The translations under genes and the position numbers were made by a program. DNA of 15,881 bases from CALIZF01 sp046292445 (GTDB taxonomy: Bacteria; Pseudomonadota; Alphaproteobacteria; Rhodobacterales; Rhodobacteraceae): the NCBI GenBank assembly GCA_046292445.1, contig JBKBQT010000046.1:1-15881 (forward strand). The letters run 5' to 3'. The notes under the pieces are model-generated. The model searched no databases. It saw only the letters and a program-made list of their open reading frames with translations, and was not told where the DNA came from. Every line of letters begins with the position of its first letter. The first letter of the stretch is position 1. Shown piece after piece: positions 7,115-15,084 of this stretch.

Positions 7115-7145
7115 TCTATATGCGCGCGGGCGGGCGCGGTGCCAA
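7115..7145 (-). promoter_or_regulatory. Candidate promoter for cnoX
   Basis: Minus-strand TTGGCA (7140-7145, 5/6 match) and TATAGA (7115-7120, 4/6 match) are separated by 19 bases, longer than the usual 17. The start would be near 7108, giving a 20-base leader that contains the ribosome-binding tract. The AT-rich tctata stands out sharply in this GC-rich region. Confidence 0.4.
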
Positions 7146-7162
7146 GGGGTTGCCCCCCGCCG

Positions 7163-7948
7163 TCACAGATCGAAGGTCGCGAACACGGGCGCGTGGTCCG
7201 ACGGCTGGTCCCAGCCGCGCGCGGCACGCAGGATGCGGCTGGAATGGCCGGCGCCGGCGATGTCGCGCGTCGCCCAGATGTGGTCGAGCCGGCGGCCCTT
7301 GTCGGCGGCGTCCCAGTCGGGCGAGCGGTAGGACCACCAGGAAAACAGCGGCCCGGCGGGAATGTCGGCGCGCGTGACATCCACCCAGCCGCCGGCCTCG
7401 GCCGCATCGGCGAGGTGTTCGACCTCGATCGGCGTGTGGCTGACGATCTTGAGCAGCGCCTTGTGGTTCCACACGTCATCCGCGCGCGGCGCGATGTTGA
7501 GATCGCCCACGAGGATCGACCGTTCGGGCCGCGCAGCGCGGCCCCAGTCGCGCAGATCGGTGAGGAAATCGAGCTTCTGCCCGAACTTGACGTTCTCGGC
7601 ACGGTCGGGAATGTCGCCGCCCGCGGGCACATAGACGTTGTGTATCGTCACGCCGCCGTCGAGCCGGGCCGCGACGTGCCGGGCGTGGTTCAGCCCCGCC
7701 GGGTCCATCGCGCCGGCATCGCTGATCGGCAGGCGAGACAGGATCGCCACGCCGTTGTAGCCCTTTTGCCCGCGCGCAACCATGTGGGTGTATCCGAGGG
7801 CGGCGAAATCCCCGGGGAACTTGTCGATGGGCGTCTTGATCTCCTGCAGGCAGAGGATGTCGGGCGCCTCTTCGGCCAGCAGGCGCGCGACAAGGCCGGC
7901 GCGCAGGCGAACGGAATTGATGTTCCAGGTGGCGATGGTGAAGGGCAT
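7163..7948 (-). CDS. xth: Exodeoxyribonuclease III (AP endonuclease)
   Basis: A 261-residue member of the ExoIII/APE1 endonuclease-exonuclease-phosphatase superfamily, full length for bacterial XthA. Visible motifs are TIATWNINSVRLR at the N-terminus, the metal ligand in LCLQEIK (E36), NVYVPAGG near 104-111, VGDLNIAP (D149, N151), RRLDHIW (D222) and the catalytic PSDHAPV (D251, H252). It incises DNA at abasic sites and trims 3' blocks during base-excision repair. The frame continues 16 codons upstream, but ATG 7948 is clearly right: an AAGGAGG Shine-Dalgarno stands 4 bases before it and the next residues match the family start. The RidA gene ends 54 bases upstream, and that gap contains a possible weak promoter. 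Confidence 0.95.
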   Translation of the reverse strand: MPFTIATWNINSVRLRAGLVARLLAEEAPDILCLQEIKTPIDKFPGDFAALGYTHMVARGQKGYNGVAILSRLPISDAGAMDPAGLNHARHVAARLDGGVTIHNVYVPAGGDIPDRAENVKFGQKLDFLTDLRDWGRAARPERSILVGDLNIAPRADDVWNHKALLKIVSHTPIEVEHLADAAEAGGWVDVTRADIPAGPLFSWWSYRSPDWDAADKGRRLDHIWATRDIAGAGHSSRILRAARGWDQPSDHAPVFATFDL

Positions 7949-7967
7949 GGGGCCTCCTTGCCCGCCG

Positions 7968-7996
7968 GGTATGGCAAGCGCGGTGGCCCGCTGCAA
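7968..7996 (-). promoter_or_regulatory. Weak candidate promoter for xth
   Basis: Minus-strand TTGCAG (7991-7996) and CATACC (7968-7973) have a 17-base spacer and lie just ahead of the xth Shine-Dalgarno. Only the -35 box is a fair match. Confidence 0.22.
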
Positions 7997-8002
7997 CCGC
8001 CG

Positions 8003-8422
8003 TCAGCCGGGCAGGACGGCCGTCGCCGAGATGAGCACCCGTTCCGTGGGACGCGGCAGCGCGACGCCGCCGATGACGGTGCGGGCGGGTGGGGCCATGC
8101 CGAAGGTGTCGAACACAGCGGGGTTGATCTCGGGATAGACGTCGCGCTGCAGGTCGGTCTCCTGCACATAGACGGTGATCGCCATCACGTCATGAACGCT
8201 CCCCCCCGCGGCCGCCATCGCGGCGGTCATGTTCGCAAGGCACTGGCGCGTCTGTTCGCCCAGCGTCGTGCCGACCAGCCGCTTGTCGGCGGCATAGGGC
8301 GACATGCCGGCGAGGAACACCATGTTCCCGCGCTTCGTCACCCAGCTGTAGAACGGCGTATCCGGCGCGCCGGTCGGCGGCGACAGGGCGGGCGGGTTGA
8401 GGGTGATGCGCGGATCGGGCAT
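8003..8422 (-). CDS. RidA/YjgF/UK114-family protein (variant)
   Basis: A 139-residue Rid-family protein with a GNMVFLAGMSPY beta strand, QTRQCLANMTAAMAAAGGSVHDVMAITVYV, and the near-C-terminal PPARTVIGGVALP with the substrate-binding Arg (R114). RidA deaminates reactive enamine/imine intermediates such as 2-aminoacrylate. The glutamate that binds and activates water in E. coli RidA (E120) appears as Ser here (ISATAVLPG at the C-terminus), and one extra residue separates it from the Arg. This member may therefore belong to another Rid subgroup without classic deaminase activity. The start ATG 8422 has a strong AAGGAGG 7 bases upstream. It is followed by xth and preceded by the hydratase on the same strand. 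Confidence 0.88.
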   Translation of the reverse strand: MPDPRITLNPPALSPPTGAPDTPFYSWVTKRGNMVFLAGMSPYAADKRLVGTTLGEQTRQCLANMTAAMAAAGGSVHDVMAITVYVQETDLQRDVYPEINPAVFDTFGMAPPARTVIGGVALPRPTERVLISATAVLPG

Positions 8423-8488
8423 GGCGGGCCTCCTTTGCGGCGATGCTAGGCAGCCCGCGAGCAGTTGTGGCGAAAAACCTTCCGCCCC

Positions 8489-9262
8489 TCAGACCAGCGA
8501 AAAGCCGACCGAACCGAAATCGCCTATCGTCGCACGCACCGATGCCGGTTCGTTCACCGCCTGCACAGGCAGATGCGTGCCGCACAGCAGGATCATTCCC
8601 GCCGTCAGCGGCCAGCCCCGCGCCGCCAGCGCCCGCGCCGCCCAGACGAGGCCGTCCAGCGGATCCTGCGGGGCGGCATCGAGGGCGCGGCCGATGCACC
8701 GCTCGTCCAGCCAAAGCGCCGTCTCCATGCCGTGCCGCTCGGCCAGACGCGATGGCGCGACGAGCGGGCCGAGCACCGCCCCGGCCGTGAAGATGCCCTG
8801 CGCCACCGCCTGCGCCGCCGAAGGCGCGAGCGCGAAGGCACCGCGGTGATCCATCACCTCGATCGCCGGGCGGAATCCGCGGAGCGCGGCCATCGCCGCG
8901 CTGCGGTCGGGACGCTCCCCGGTGAGGTCGGCGCCGAGTTCCAGCGCGATCTCGGGTTCGACCACCAGCGCGCGGAACCCGGCTTGGCGCAGCGTCGCGC
9001 CATCCTGCCGGATATCCTGCCGGTAGAGCGGGGCAATACAGGGCTCGTGCAGCCCGTTATGTGCCATGGCGGCCGGGCTGTTGAACGCCAGCTTGTAGCC
9101 CGCCAGCCCCGCCATGCCCGCCGCACCGAGCCGCCGCCGCGTCAGCGCATCCTGCACCACATAGGCCGCGTCCAGATCGAGCGGCGGCAGAAGCGCGAAG
9201 GGCGCGCCCGCCTCAATGGCCTGTGCAACTTGCGCGGCTTGATCCTCCGGTGCCTGTGCCAT
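8489..9262 (-). CDS. 2-keto-4-pentenoate hydratase / fumarylacetoacetate hydrolase-fold enzyme
   Basis: A 257-residue MhpD-type enzyme. GYKLAFNSP (K57) and the metal-binding residues in VVEPEIALELG (E102, E104) and PAIEVMDHR (E135) match the MhpD metal site. The C-terminal block LAARGWPLTAGMILLCGTHLPVQAV corresponds to the usual AG-ILTG motif. Enzymes of this group hydrate 2-hydroxypenta-2,4-dienoate to 4-hydroxy-2-oxovalerate in aromatic meta-cleavage pathways, or act as decarboxylases on oxalocrotonate. No aldolase, acetaldehyde dehydrogenase or ring-cleavage dioxygenase lies nearby, so the true substrate is open. The start is ATG 9262, divergent from the ABC ATPase across 144 bases, and the RidA gene begins 66 bases after its stop. 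Confidence 0.82.
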   Translation of the reverse strand: MAQAPEDQAAQVAQAIEAGAPFALLPPLDLDAAYVVQDALTRRRLGAAGMAGLAGYKLAFNSPAAMAHNGLHEPCIAPLYRQDIRQDGATLRQAGFRALVVEPEIALELGADLTGERPDRSAAMAALRGFRPAIEVMDHRGAFALAPSAAQAVAQGIFTAGAVLGPLVAPSRLAERHGMETALWLDERCIGRALDAAPQDPLDGLVWAARALAARGWPLTAGMILLCGTHLPVQAVNEPASVRATIGDFGSVGFSLV

Positions 9263-9352
9263 GGGGTCCTCGCGCCGCGGCGGCGGCTGCCGCGCGAACG
9301 GTCACATGCCCGGCAAACGGGCACAAGGGCAACGGGCGGGCTGCCGTCGCGC

Positions 9353-9381
9353 TTGACCGCAGGGGCCGCGCGCGCAACGCT
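9353..9381 (+). promoter_or_regulatory. Candidate promoter for the ABC ATPase
   Basis: TTGACC (9353-9358, 5/6 match) lies 17 bases before AACGCT (9376-9381, a poor -10 match). A transcript starting near 9388 would carry AAAGGA (9395-9400) ahead of the GTG start. The good -35 with a weak -10 suggests an activated promoter, if it is one at all. Confidence 0.3.
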
Positions 9382-9406
9382 TGGGCACGTCCCGAAAGGA
9401 TCGACC

Positions 9407-11068
9407 GTGACAGACACCGCCGCCACCCCCCTGCTCGACATCCGCGACCTGCGGATCGAGGGCTATTCCGACGGCAGCTGGACCGAGATCGTCCGCGGCG
9501 TGAACCTGACGCTCGACCGGGGCGAGATCCTCGGCCTGATCGGGGAATCGGGGGCGGGGAAATCGACGGTCGGCCTTGCGGCGATGGGCTATGTGCGCGA
9601 AGGGTGCCGGATCACCGGCGGGTCGATCGTCTTTGACGGGACCGATCTCGTCACGGCCGGCGAGGCGCACCGCCGGTCGCTGCGCGGGGCGCGCATCGCC
9701 TATGTCGCGCAATCGGCGGCGGCCGCGTTCAACCCGGCACACCGGCTGATCGACCAGCATGTCGAGGCGCCGGTGCTGCACGGGTTGCGCGACGCGCGCG
9801 CCAGCGCGGCGGATGCGGTGGAGCTCTATCGCCGCCTGCGCCTGCCCGACCCCGAGGGAATCGGCTTTCGCTATCCGCATCAGGTATCGGGCGGGCAGTT
9901 GCAGCGGGCGATGACGGCGATGGCCATGGCGTCGCGCCCCGATCTCATCATCTTCGACGAACCGACGACGGCGCTGGACGTCACGACCCAGATCGAGGTT
10001 CTCGCCGCGATCCGGGAGGTGGTGCGCACCTTCGGCACTGCAGCGATCTACATCACCCACGACCTTGCCGTGGTCGCGCAGATGGCGGACCGGATCAAGG
10101 TTCTCCTGCGCGGCGAAGAGGTGGAGGAAGCGGAAACCCGCACGATGCTGGAAAACCCGCGCGAGGATTACACCCGCTCGCTGTGGGCGGTGCGGCGGTT
10201 CGCCCGGGCGGCGCAGGCGGCGCCGGCGCCGGGCGCGATCCCGGTCGTGTCGCTCGATGCGGTGACAGCGGCCTACGGGACGGTCAGGGTGCTCGACCGG
10301 GTGTCCTTCGCGGTGCATGCCGGGCGCACGACGGCGGTGGTCGGGGAAAGCGGATCGGGCAAGTCCACTGCCGCGCGGGTCATCACCGGCCTCCTGCCGC
10401 CCGTCTCCGGGGCGGTTCGGTTCATGGGCGAGCCGCTGCCGGGCGATTTCCGCGCCCGCACGCGCGACCAGCTCCGCCAGATCCAGATGATCTATCAGAT
10501 GGCCGACACCGCGCTGAACCCGCGCCAGACGGTGGCCGAGATCATCGGGCGGCCCGTGGCCTTCTACCTCGGCCTGTCGGGGGCATCGAAGCGGCGGCGG
10601 GTGGACGAACTTCTGGCGCAGATCGAGATGGAGCCGGGGCAATACCGCGACCGTCTGCCGGGGGAGTTGTCGGGCGGGCAGAAGCAGCGCATCGGCATCG
10701 CCCGCGCGCTGGCGGCCGAGCCGCGGTTCGTCATCTGCGACGAGGTGACGAGCGCGCTCGACCAGCTGGTCGCCGAAGGCATCCTGCGCCTGCTCGACCG
10801 GCTCCAGCGCGAGCTTGACCTCGCGCTGATGTTCATCACGCACGATATCGCGACGGTGCGGGCGATCGCCGACGATGTGGTGGTGATGAAGGACGGCCGG
10901 GTAATGGAACAGGGGCCCAAGGCCGAGATCTTTGCCCCGCCGCATCATCCCTATACCGAGCTTCTGCTCGCCTCGGTGCCCGAGATGGATCCCGACTGGC
11001 TGACGGCCCTGCTGGCCGCGCGCGGGGCCGAGGGGCTGGGCGAGGCGGCGACGGCACGGATCGGCTAG
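9407..11068 (+). CDS. Fused double ATP-binding subunit of a dipeptide/oligopeptide-type ABC transporter
   Basis: A 553-residue protein with two complete ABC ATPase domains in one chain, as in GsiA and YejF. Domain 1 has Walker A GESGAGKST (46-54), signature SGGQ (161-164) and Walker B IIFDEP (181-186). Domain 2 has Walker A GESGSGKST (313-321), signature LSGGQ (421-425), Walker B FVICDE (441-446) and a C-terminal HHPYTELLLASVP segment characteristic of oligopeptide importer ATPases. The usual DEPTSALD is DEVTSALD in domain 2. It should drive uptake of peptides or similar compounds with two permeases and a periplasmic binding protein, none of which is in the window. The start is GTG 9407, with AAAGGA 6 bases upstream; the open frame extends much further back without family similarity. 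Its stop overlaps the GMC stop. Confidence 0.92.
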   Translation: MTDTAATPLLDIRDLRIEGYSDGSWTEIVRGVNLTLDRGEILGLIGESGAGKSTVGLAAMGYVREGCRITGGSIVFDGTDLVTAGEAHRRSLRGARIAYVAQSAAAAFNPAHRLIDQHVEAPVLHGLRDARASAADAVELYRRLRLPDPEGIGFRYPHQVSGGQLQRAMTAMAMASRPDLIIFDEPTTALDVTTQIEVLAAIREVVRTFGTAAIYITHDLAVVAQMADRIKVLLRGEEVEEAETRTMLENPREDYTRSLWAVRRFARAAQAAPAPGAIPVVSLDAVTAAYGTVRVLDRVSFAVHAGRTTAVVGESGSGKSTAARVITGLLPPVSGAVRFMGEPLPGDFRARTRDQLRQIQMIYQMADTALNPRQTVAEIIGRPVAFYLGLSGASKRRRVDELLAQIEMEPGQYRDRLPGELSGGQKQRIGIARALAAEPRFVICDEVTSALDQLVAEGILRLLDRLQRELDLALMFITHDIATVRAIADDVVVMKDGRVMEQGPKAEIFAPPHHPYTELLLASVPEMDPDWLTALLAARGAEGLGEAATARIG

Positions 11069-12684
11069 CGCGCGTCGGCCAGCACCATCTCGGCGCCCTT
11101 CCAGCCCATGAGCATTGCGGGTGCGTTGGTGTTACCGCCGATCAGCGTCGGAAAGGCGCTGGCGTCGATGACGCGAAGGGCATCCGCGCCATGCAGGCGC
11201 AGCCGCGGGTCCACCACCGCCGAGGCCGGATCGGGCCCCATCCGGCAGGTGCAGGAGGCGTGATAGACCGTGCCCGACCGCTGGCGGATGTCGGCGATCA
11301 TCGCGTCGTCGTCCTGCACCTCCGGCCCCGGGCGCAGTTCGCGGTCGATCAGCCGGGCGAGCGGCGGCTGGGCCGCGATGCGGCGCAGCATCTTGACCGC
11401 CGCCAGCATCTCGGCCACGTCCTCGGGCGTGGCGAGGGCGCGCATCGTGATGCGGGGCGGCGCGGCCGGATCGGGCGCGGCCAGCGTGATCTGCCCGCGC
11501 GAGGTCGGCCGGCAATTCGACAGGCCGATCGACAGGCCCGGCCAGGGATCGGGCGACAGGATCGGCCGCTCGCCGTCCCGCGGGATGACGGTGGTCACCG
11601 CCTGCAGGTAAAGTTGCATGTTCGGCCGCGTCCGCGCCGGATCGGTGCGGAAGAACCCGCCCCCGATGTTGATCGAAATCCCGAGCGGCCCGCGCCCGGT
11701 CAGCAGCCAGCGCGCACCATGCAGCATCTTGCCCCACCACGGGCGCAGCTGTTCGTTGAGCGAGGGCACCCGCGTGCGCCAGGTGTAGTTGAGGCCCTGA
11801 TGGTCGTTCAGATGCGCGCCGACATTGGGGTTGTCGATCAGGACGGGCAGGCCGAGATCCTGCAGATGCGCCCCCGGCCCGATCCCCGACAGCATCAGAA
11901 GCTGCGGCGAGTTCACCGCCCCGCCCGACAGGATCACCCCGCCGGCGGCCCGGGCGGTGTGGCTGCGCCCGCCGTGGCGGTATTCGACCCCCGTCGCCCG
12001 CCGCCCGTCGAACAGCACCCGCGTGACCAGCGCCCCGGTGCGCAGCGCCACCCGGCCCCGCCGCAGCGCCGGGCGCAGAAAGGCGCGCGCGGCCGAGTTG
12101 CGCCGCCCGCCCTTGACGGTGATCTGGTAATGCCCGGCGCCCTCCTGCTCGGGCCCGTTGAAATCGTCCCGCGTCGGCAGGCCGACCATCCGGCAGGCCT
12201 CGAGATAGGGGTGGATGAGCGGATGGAGGTCGCGCCGGTTGGCCGAGACATGGAGCGGCCCGCCCCGGCCGCGCCAGTCGTTCGGCCCTTCCTCGAAATC
12301 CTCCATCGCGCGGTAGGCGGGCAGCACGTCGTCCCAGCCCCAGCCGGGGTTTCCGGCTGCCTTCCAGTCATCGTAATCCGTCGGATGGCCACGGACATAG
12401 ACCATCGCATTGATCGAGGACGACCCGCCGAGCACCTTGCCGCGCGGCCAGTAGTCGCGCTGGCCGGCAAGGCCGGGGTCGGGCTCGGTGCGATAGCACC
12501 AGTTCACGGCCGGATCGTAATAGGTCTTGCCGTAGCCGAGCGGCATCTGCACGAAGAGGCGCTGGTCGGTGCCGCCCGCCTCGAGCACCAGGACCCGGTG
12601 GCGCGTGCCGTTCGTGAGCCGGTCGGCCAGCACGCAGCCCGCCGAACCGGCGCCCACGATGATGAAGTCGAAATCCCCGTCCAT
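11065..12684 (-). CDS. GMC-family FAD-dependent alcohol dehydrogenase (choline dehydrogenase-like)
   Basis: A 539-residue glucose-methanol-choline oxidoreductase. The FAD-binding DFIIVGAGSAGCVLADRL is at the N-terminus, followed by GMC signature 1 (PRGKVLGGSSSINAMVYVRG), signature 2 (GGAVNSPQLLMLSGIGP), the active-site His in YHASCTCRMG (H475) and the C-terminal GGNTNAPAM (N518 region). It oxidises a primary alcohol to the aldehyde, passing electrons to FAD and then a carrier; choline is only one possibility. No BetB, BetI or choline transporter is present, so betA is not claimed. ATG 12684 follows GGAGGGG and gives a family-like N-terminus; the open frame extends 49 codons further without homology. 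It is downstream of, and co-directional with, the SDR gene across 214 bases. Confidence 0.92.
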   Translation of the reverse strand: MDGDFDFIIVGAGSAGCVLADRLTNGTRHRVLVLEAGGTDQRLFVQMPLGYGKTYYDPAVNWCYRTEPDPGLAGQRDYWPRGKVLGGSSSINAMVYVRGHPTDYDDWKAAGNPGWGWDDVLPAYRAMEDFEEGPNDWRGRGGPLHVSANRRDLHPLIHPYLEACRMVGLPTRDDFNGPEQEGAGHYQITVKGGRRNSAARAFLRPALRRGRVALRTGALVTRVLFDGRRATGVEYRHGGRSHTARAAGGVILSGGAVNSPQLLMLSGIGPGAHLQDLGLPVLIDNPNVGAHLNDHQGLNYTWRTRVPSLNEQLRPWWGKMLHGARWLLTGRGPLGISINIGGGFFRTDPARTRPNMQLYLQAVTTVIPRDGERPILSPDPWPGLSIGLSNCRPTSRGQITLAAPDPAAPPRITMRALATPEDVAEMLAAVKMLRRIAAQPPLARLIDRELRPGPEVQDDDAMIADIRQRSGTVYHASCTCRMGPDPASAVVDPRLRLHGADALRVIDASAFPTLIGGNTNAPAMLMGWKGAEMVLADAR

Positions 12685-12735
12685 CCCGCCCCTCCGCAGG
12701 CCGCAGGATGCGTGCCCGAACGCCGGGCGGGCGAA

Positions 12736-12757
12736 GCCCCGCTGCCCCGGGCGGGGC
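12736..12757. repeat. Inverted repeat upstream of the GMC gene
   Basis: GCCCCGC (12736-12742) and GCGGGGC (12751-12757) form a perfect 7-base stem with an 8-base loop in the 214-base gap between the SDR stop and the GMC start. No T-run follows on the minus strand. I found no convincing promoter in the rest of this gap. Confidence 0.4.
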
Positions 12758-12862
12758 GAGTCGGGGCGCACCGATCGGGCGGTTGCACCTGTGGCGAGGG
12801 GGGGCGTAGCGCGGCCGCCCAACTGCGGCATGGGGAATTGCGACGCGCCGGTGTCGCGTTCC

Positions 12863-12908
12863 GCCGCCGATGCCGGCCGCCGATGTCAGCCGCCGATGTC
12901 AGCCGCCG
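12863..12908. repeat. 13-base tandem repeat, about three and a half copies, across the SDR stop codon
   Basis: The unit GCCGCCGATGTCA occurs exactly at 12876-12888 and 12889-12901. A diverged copy ending CCG is at 12863-12875 and a partial copy (GCCGCCG) at 12902-12908. On the minus strand each exact copy begins with TGA; the SDR stop is the TGA at 12901-12899. The pattern is what slipped-strand duplication at the end of the gene would leave. Confidence 0.8.
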
Positions 12909-13678
12909 TGCGGGCGCGGGGCGAAGGGCAGGCTCGCCGACAGGCCGCCATCGACGACGATCACCTGCCCGTTGACATAGCGCGCGGCATCGGAGGCGAG
13001 GAAGGCGACGACCTCGGCCACCTCGTCGGCCTCGCCGCCCCGGCGCAGCGGGTTGAGCTGGCCGATCCGCGCTTCGCGCCCCCGCGCCCGGGCGTCGGCA
13101 TAGACCGGCGCGGTCATCCCCGTCTCGATCAGCCCAGGCGCGACCGCATTCACCCGCACGCCGCTGCCCGCCAGCAGCGCCGCGGCGGTCTGGGCGAGGT
13201 TGATGACCCCCGCCTTGGACGCCGAATAGGGCAGCCCGCCCGCCCCGGCGCGCAGGCCGGCGACCGATGCCGTCAGGATCACCGAGCCGCCCGGCCCCAG
13301 ATGCGGGCGCGCGGCGCGCAGGGCAAGGTAGGGGCCGATCAGGTTGACGCGCAGCAGCGCCGCAAAGGCCTCGGCGCCCTCGTCCCAGCCGGGGGCGAGC
13401 GGGCCGCTGATCCCGGCATTGGCGTGCAGGATGTCGAGCCGGCCAAAGGCGTCCAGCGCCTGCGCGGTAAACGCCGCCACCGCCGCCTCGTCGCCGGCAT
13501 CGGCCATGGCCGCCTCGGCCCGCCCGCCCGCGGCGCGGATCCCCGCGGCCGCTTCCGTCACGCCCGCATCCCGGTCCACCAGCAGCACCGACGCGCCGCG
13601 CTCTGCCAGCAGGCGCGCCGAGGCGCGGCCGATGCCCGACGCAGCCCCGGTGACGATCGCGGCCCGGCCCGCCAGCAT
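12899..13678 (-). CDS. Short-chain dehydrogenase/reductase (SDR), NAD-type
   Basis: A 259-residue classical SDR. It has TGAASGIG (10-17), an acidic residue at the end of the second strand (D35 in LVDRD) that favours NAD over NADP, NAG at 87-89, the catalytic Ser in ILTASVAG (S138) and YSASK (Y151, K155). The C-terminal YVNGQVIVVDGG closes the cofactor site. It oxidises or reduces a hydroxyl/keto group on an unknown substrate. The ATG lies only 2 bases after the stop of the acyl-CoA dehydrogenase gene, so the pair is translationally coupled. Given its neighbours, oxidation of a 3-hydroxyacyl-CoA or of a hydroxylated precursor is a reasonable inference, not shown by the sequence. The open frame extends back through the dehydrogenase gene out of phase, which is only a shadow. 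Confidence 0.93.
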   Translation of the reverse strand: MLAGRAAIVTGAASGIGRASARLLAERGASVLLVDRDAGVTEAAAGIRAAGGRAEAAMADAGDEAAVAAFTAQALDAFGRLDILHANAGISGPLAPGWDEGAEAFAALLRVNLIGPYLALRAARPHLGPGGSVILTASVAGLRAGAGGLPYSASKAGVINLAQTAAALLAGSGVRVNAVAPGLIETGMTAPVYADARARGREARIGQLNPLRRGGEADEVAEVVAFLASDAARYVNGQVIVVDGGLSASLPFAPRPHGG

Positions 13679-13680
13679 GC

Positions 13681-14955
<1,275 letters not shown>

Positions 14956-14980
14956 CGGTTCCTCCCTGATCGCTTCGGCA

Positions 14981-15009
14981 AGCCTAAAGGGCGGGGCCAC
15001 GTCTGGCAA
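14981..15009 (-). promoter_or_regulatory. Promoter for the acyl-CoA dehydrogenase-SDR operon
   Basis: Minus-strand TTGCCA (15004-15009, 5/6 match) and TAGGCT (14981-14986) are spaced by exactly 17 bases. The expected transcription start near 14974 gives a leader of about 19 bases containing GGGAGGAA. The -35 box touches the palindrome at 15008-15026, so a repressor there would block it. Confidence 0.45.
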
Positions 15010-15026
15010 GATCGTCCGACGATATT
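15008..15026. promoter_or_regulatory. Palindromic operator candidate shared by two divergent promoters
   Basis: The sequence reads AAnATCGTCnGACGATnTT, a dyad with a perfect 6-base core on each side of one central base and two further matched pairs outside. It lies between the -35 boxes of the leftward and rightward promoters, which is where a TetR- or GntR-type dimer would act on both. No regulator gene is in the window. Confidence 0.55.
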
Positions 15027-15028
15027 CA

Positions 15029-15059
15029 TTGACGCAGGCAGGTGATCGGCGGTTAGGAT
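15029..15059 (+). promoter_or_regulatory. Candidate promoter for the phosphotransferase gene
   Basis: TTGACG (15029-15034, 5/6 match) and TAGGAT (15054-15059, 4/6 match) are 19 bases apart, which is long. The start would be near 15066, about 19 bases before ATG 15085, with GGGGG as ribosome-binding tract in between. It begins three bases after the palindrome. Confidence 0.4.
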
Positions 15060-15084
15060 GGGCCGTCAGGAACAGGGGGCGGCA

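Noticed and set aside
5446..7632. 728-codon frame that would fuse the LON domain to upstream sequence
   Set aside because: Upstream of 6099 the frame is out of phase with CnoX and ExoIII and reads as low-complexity sequence, so the fusion is an artefact of rare stops in GC-rich DNA.
11065..12684. Choline dehydrogenase BetA in a betaine operon
   Set aside because: No BetB, BetI or choline transporter is nearby and GMC motifs alone do not fix the substrate.
12863..12908. CRISPR-like array
   Set aside because: The units are 13 bases and directly abutting with no spacers, which is a simple tandem duplication.
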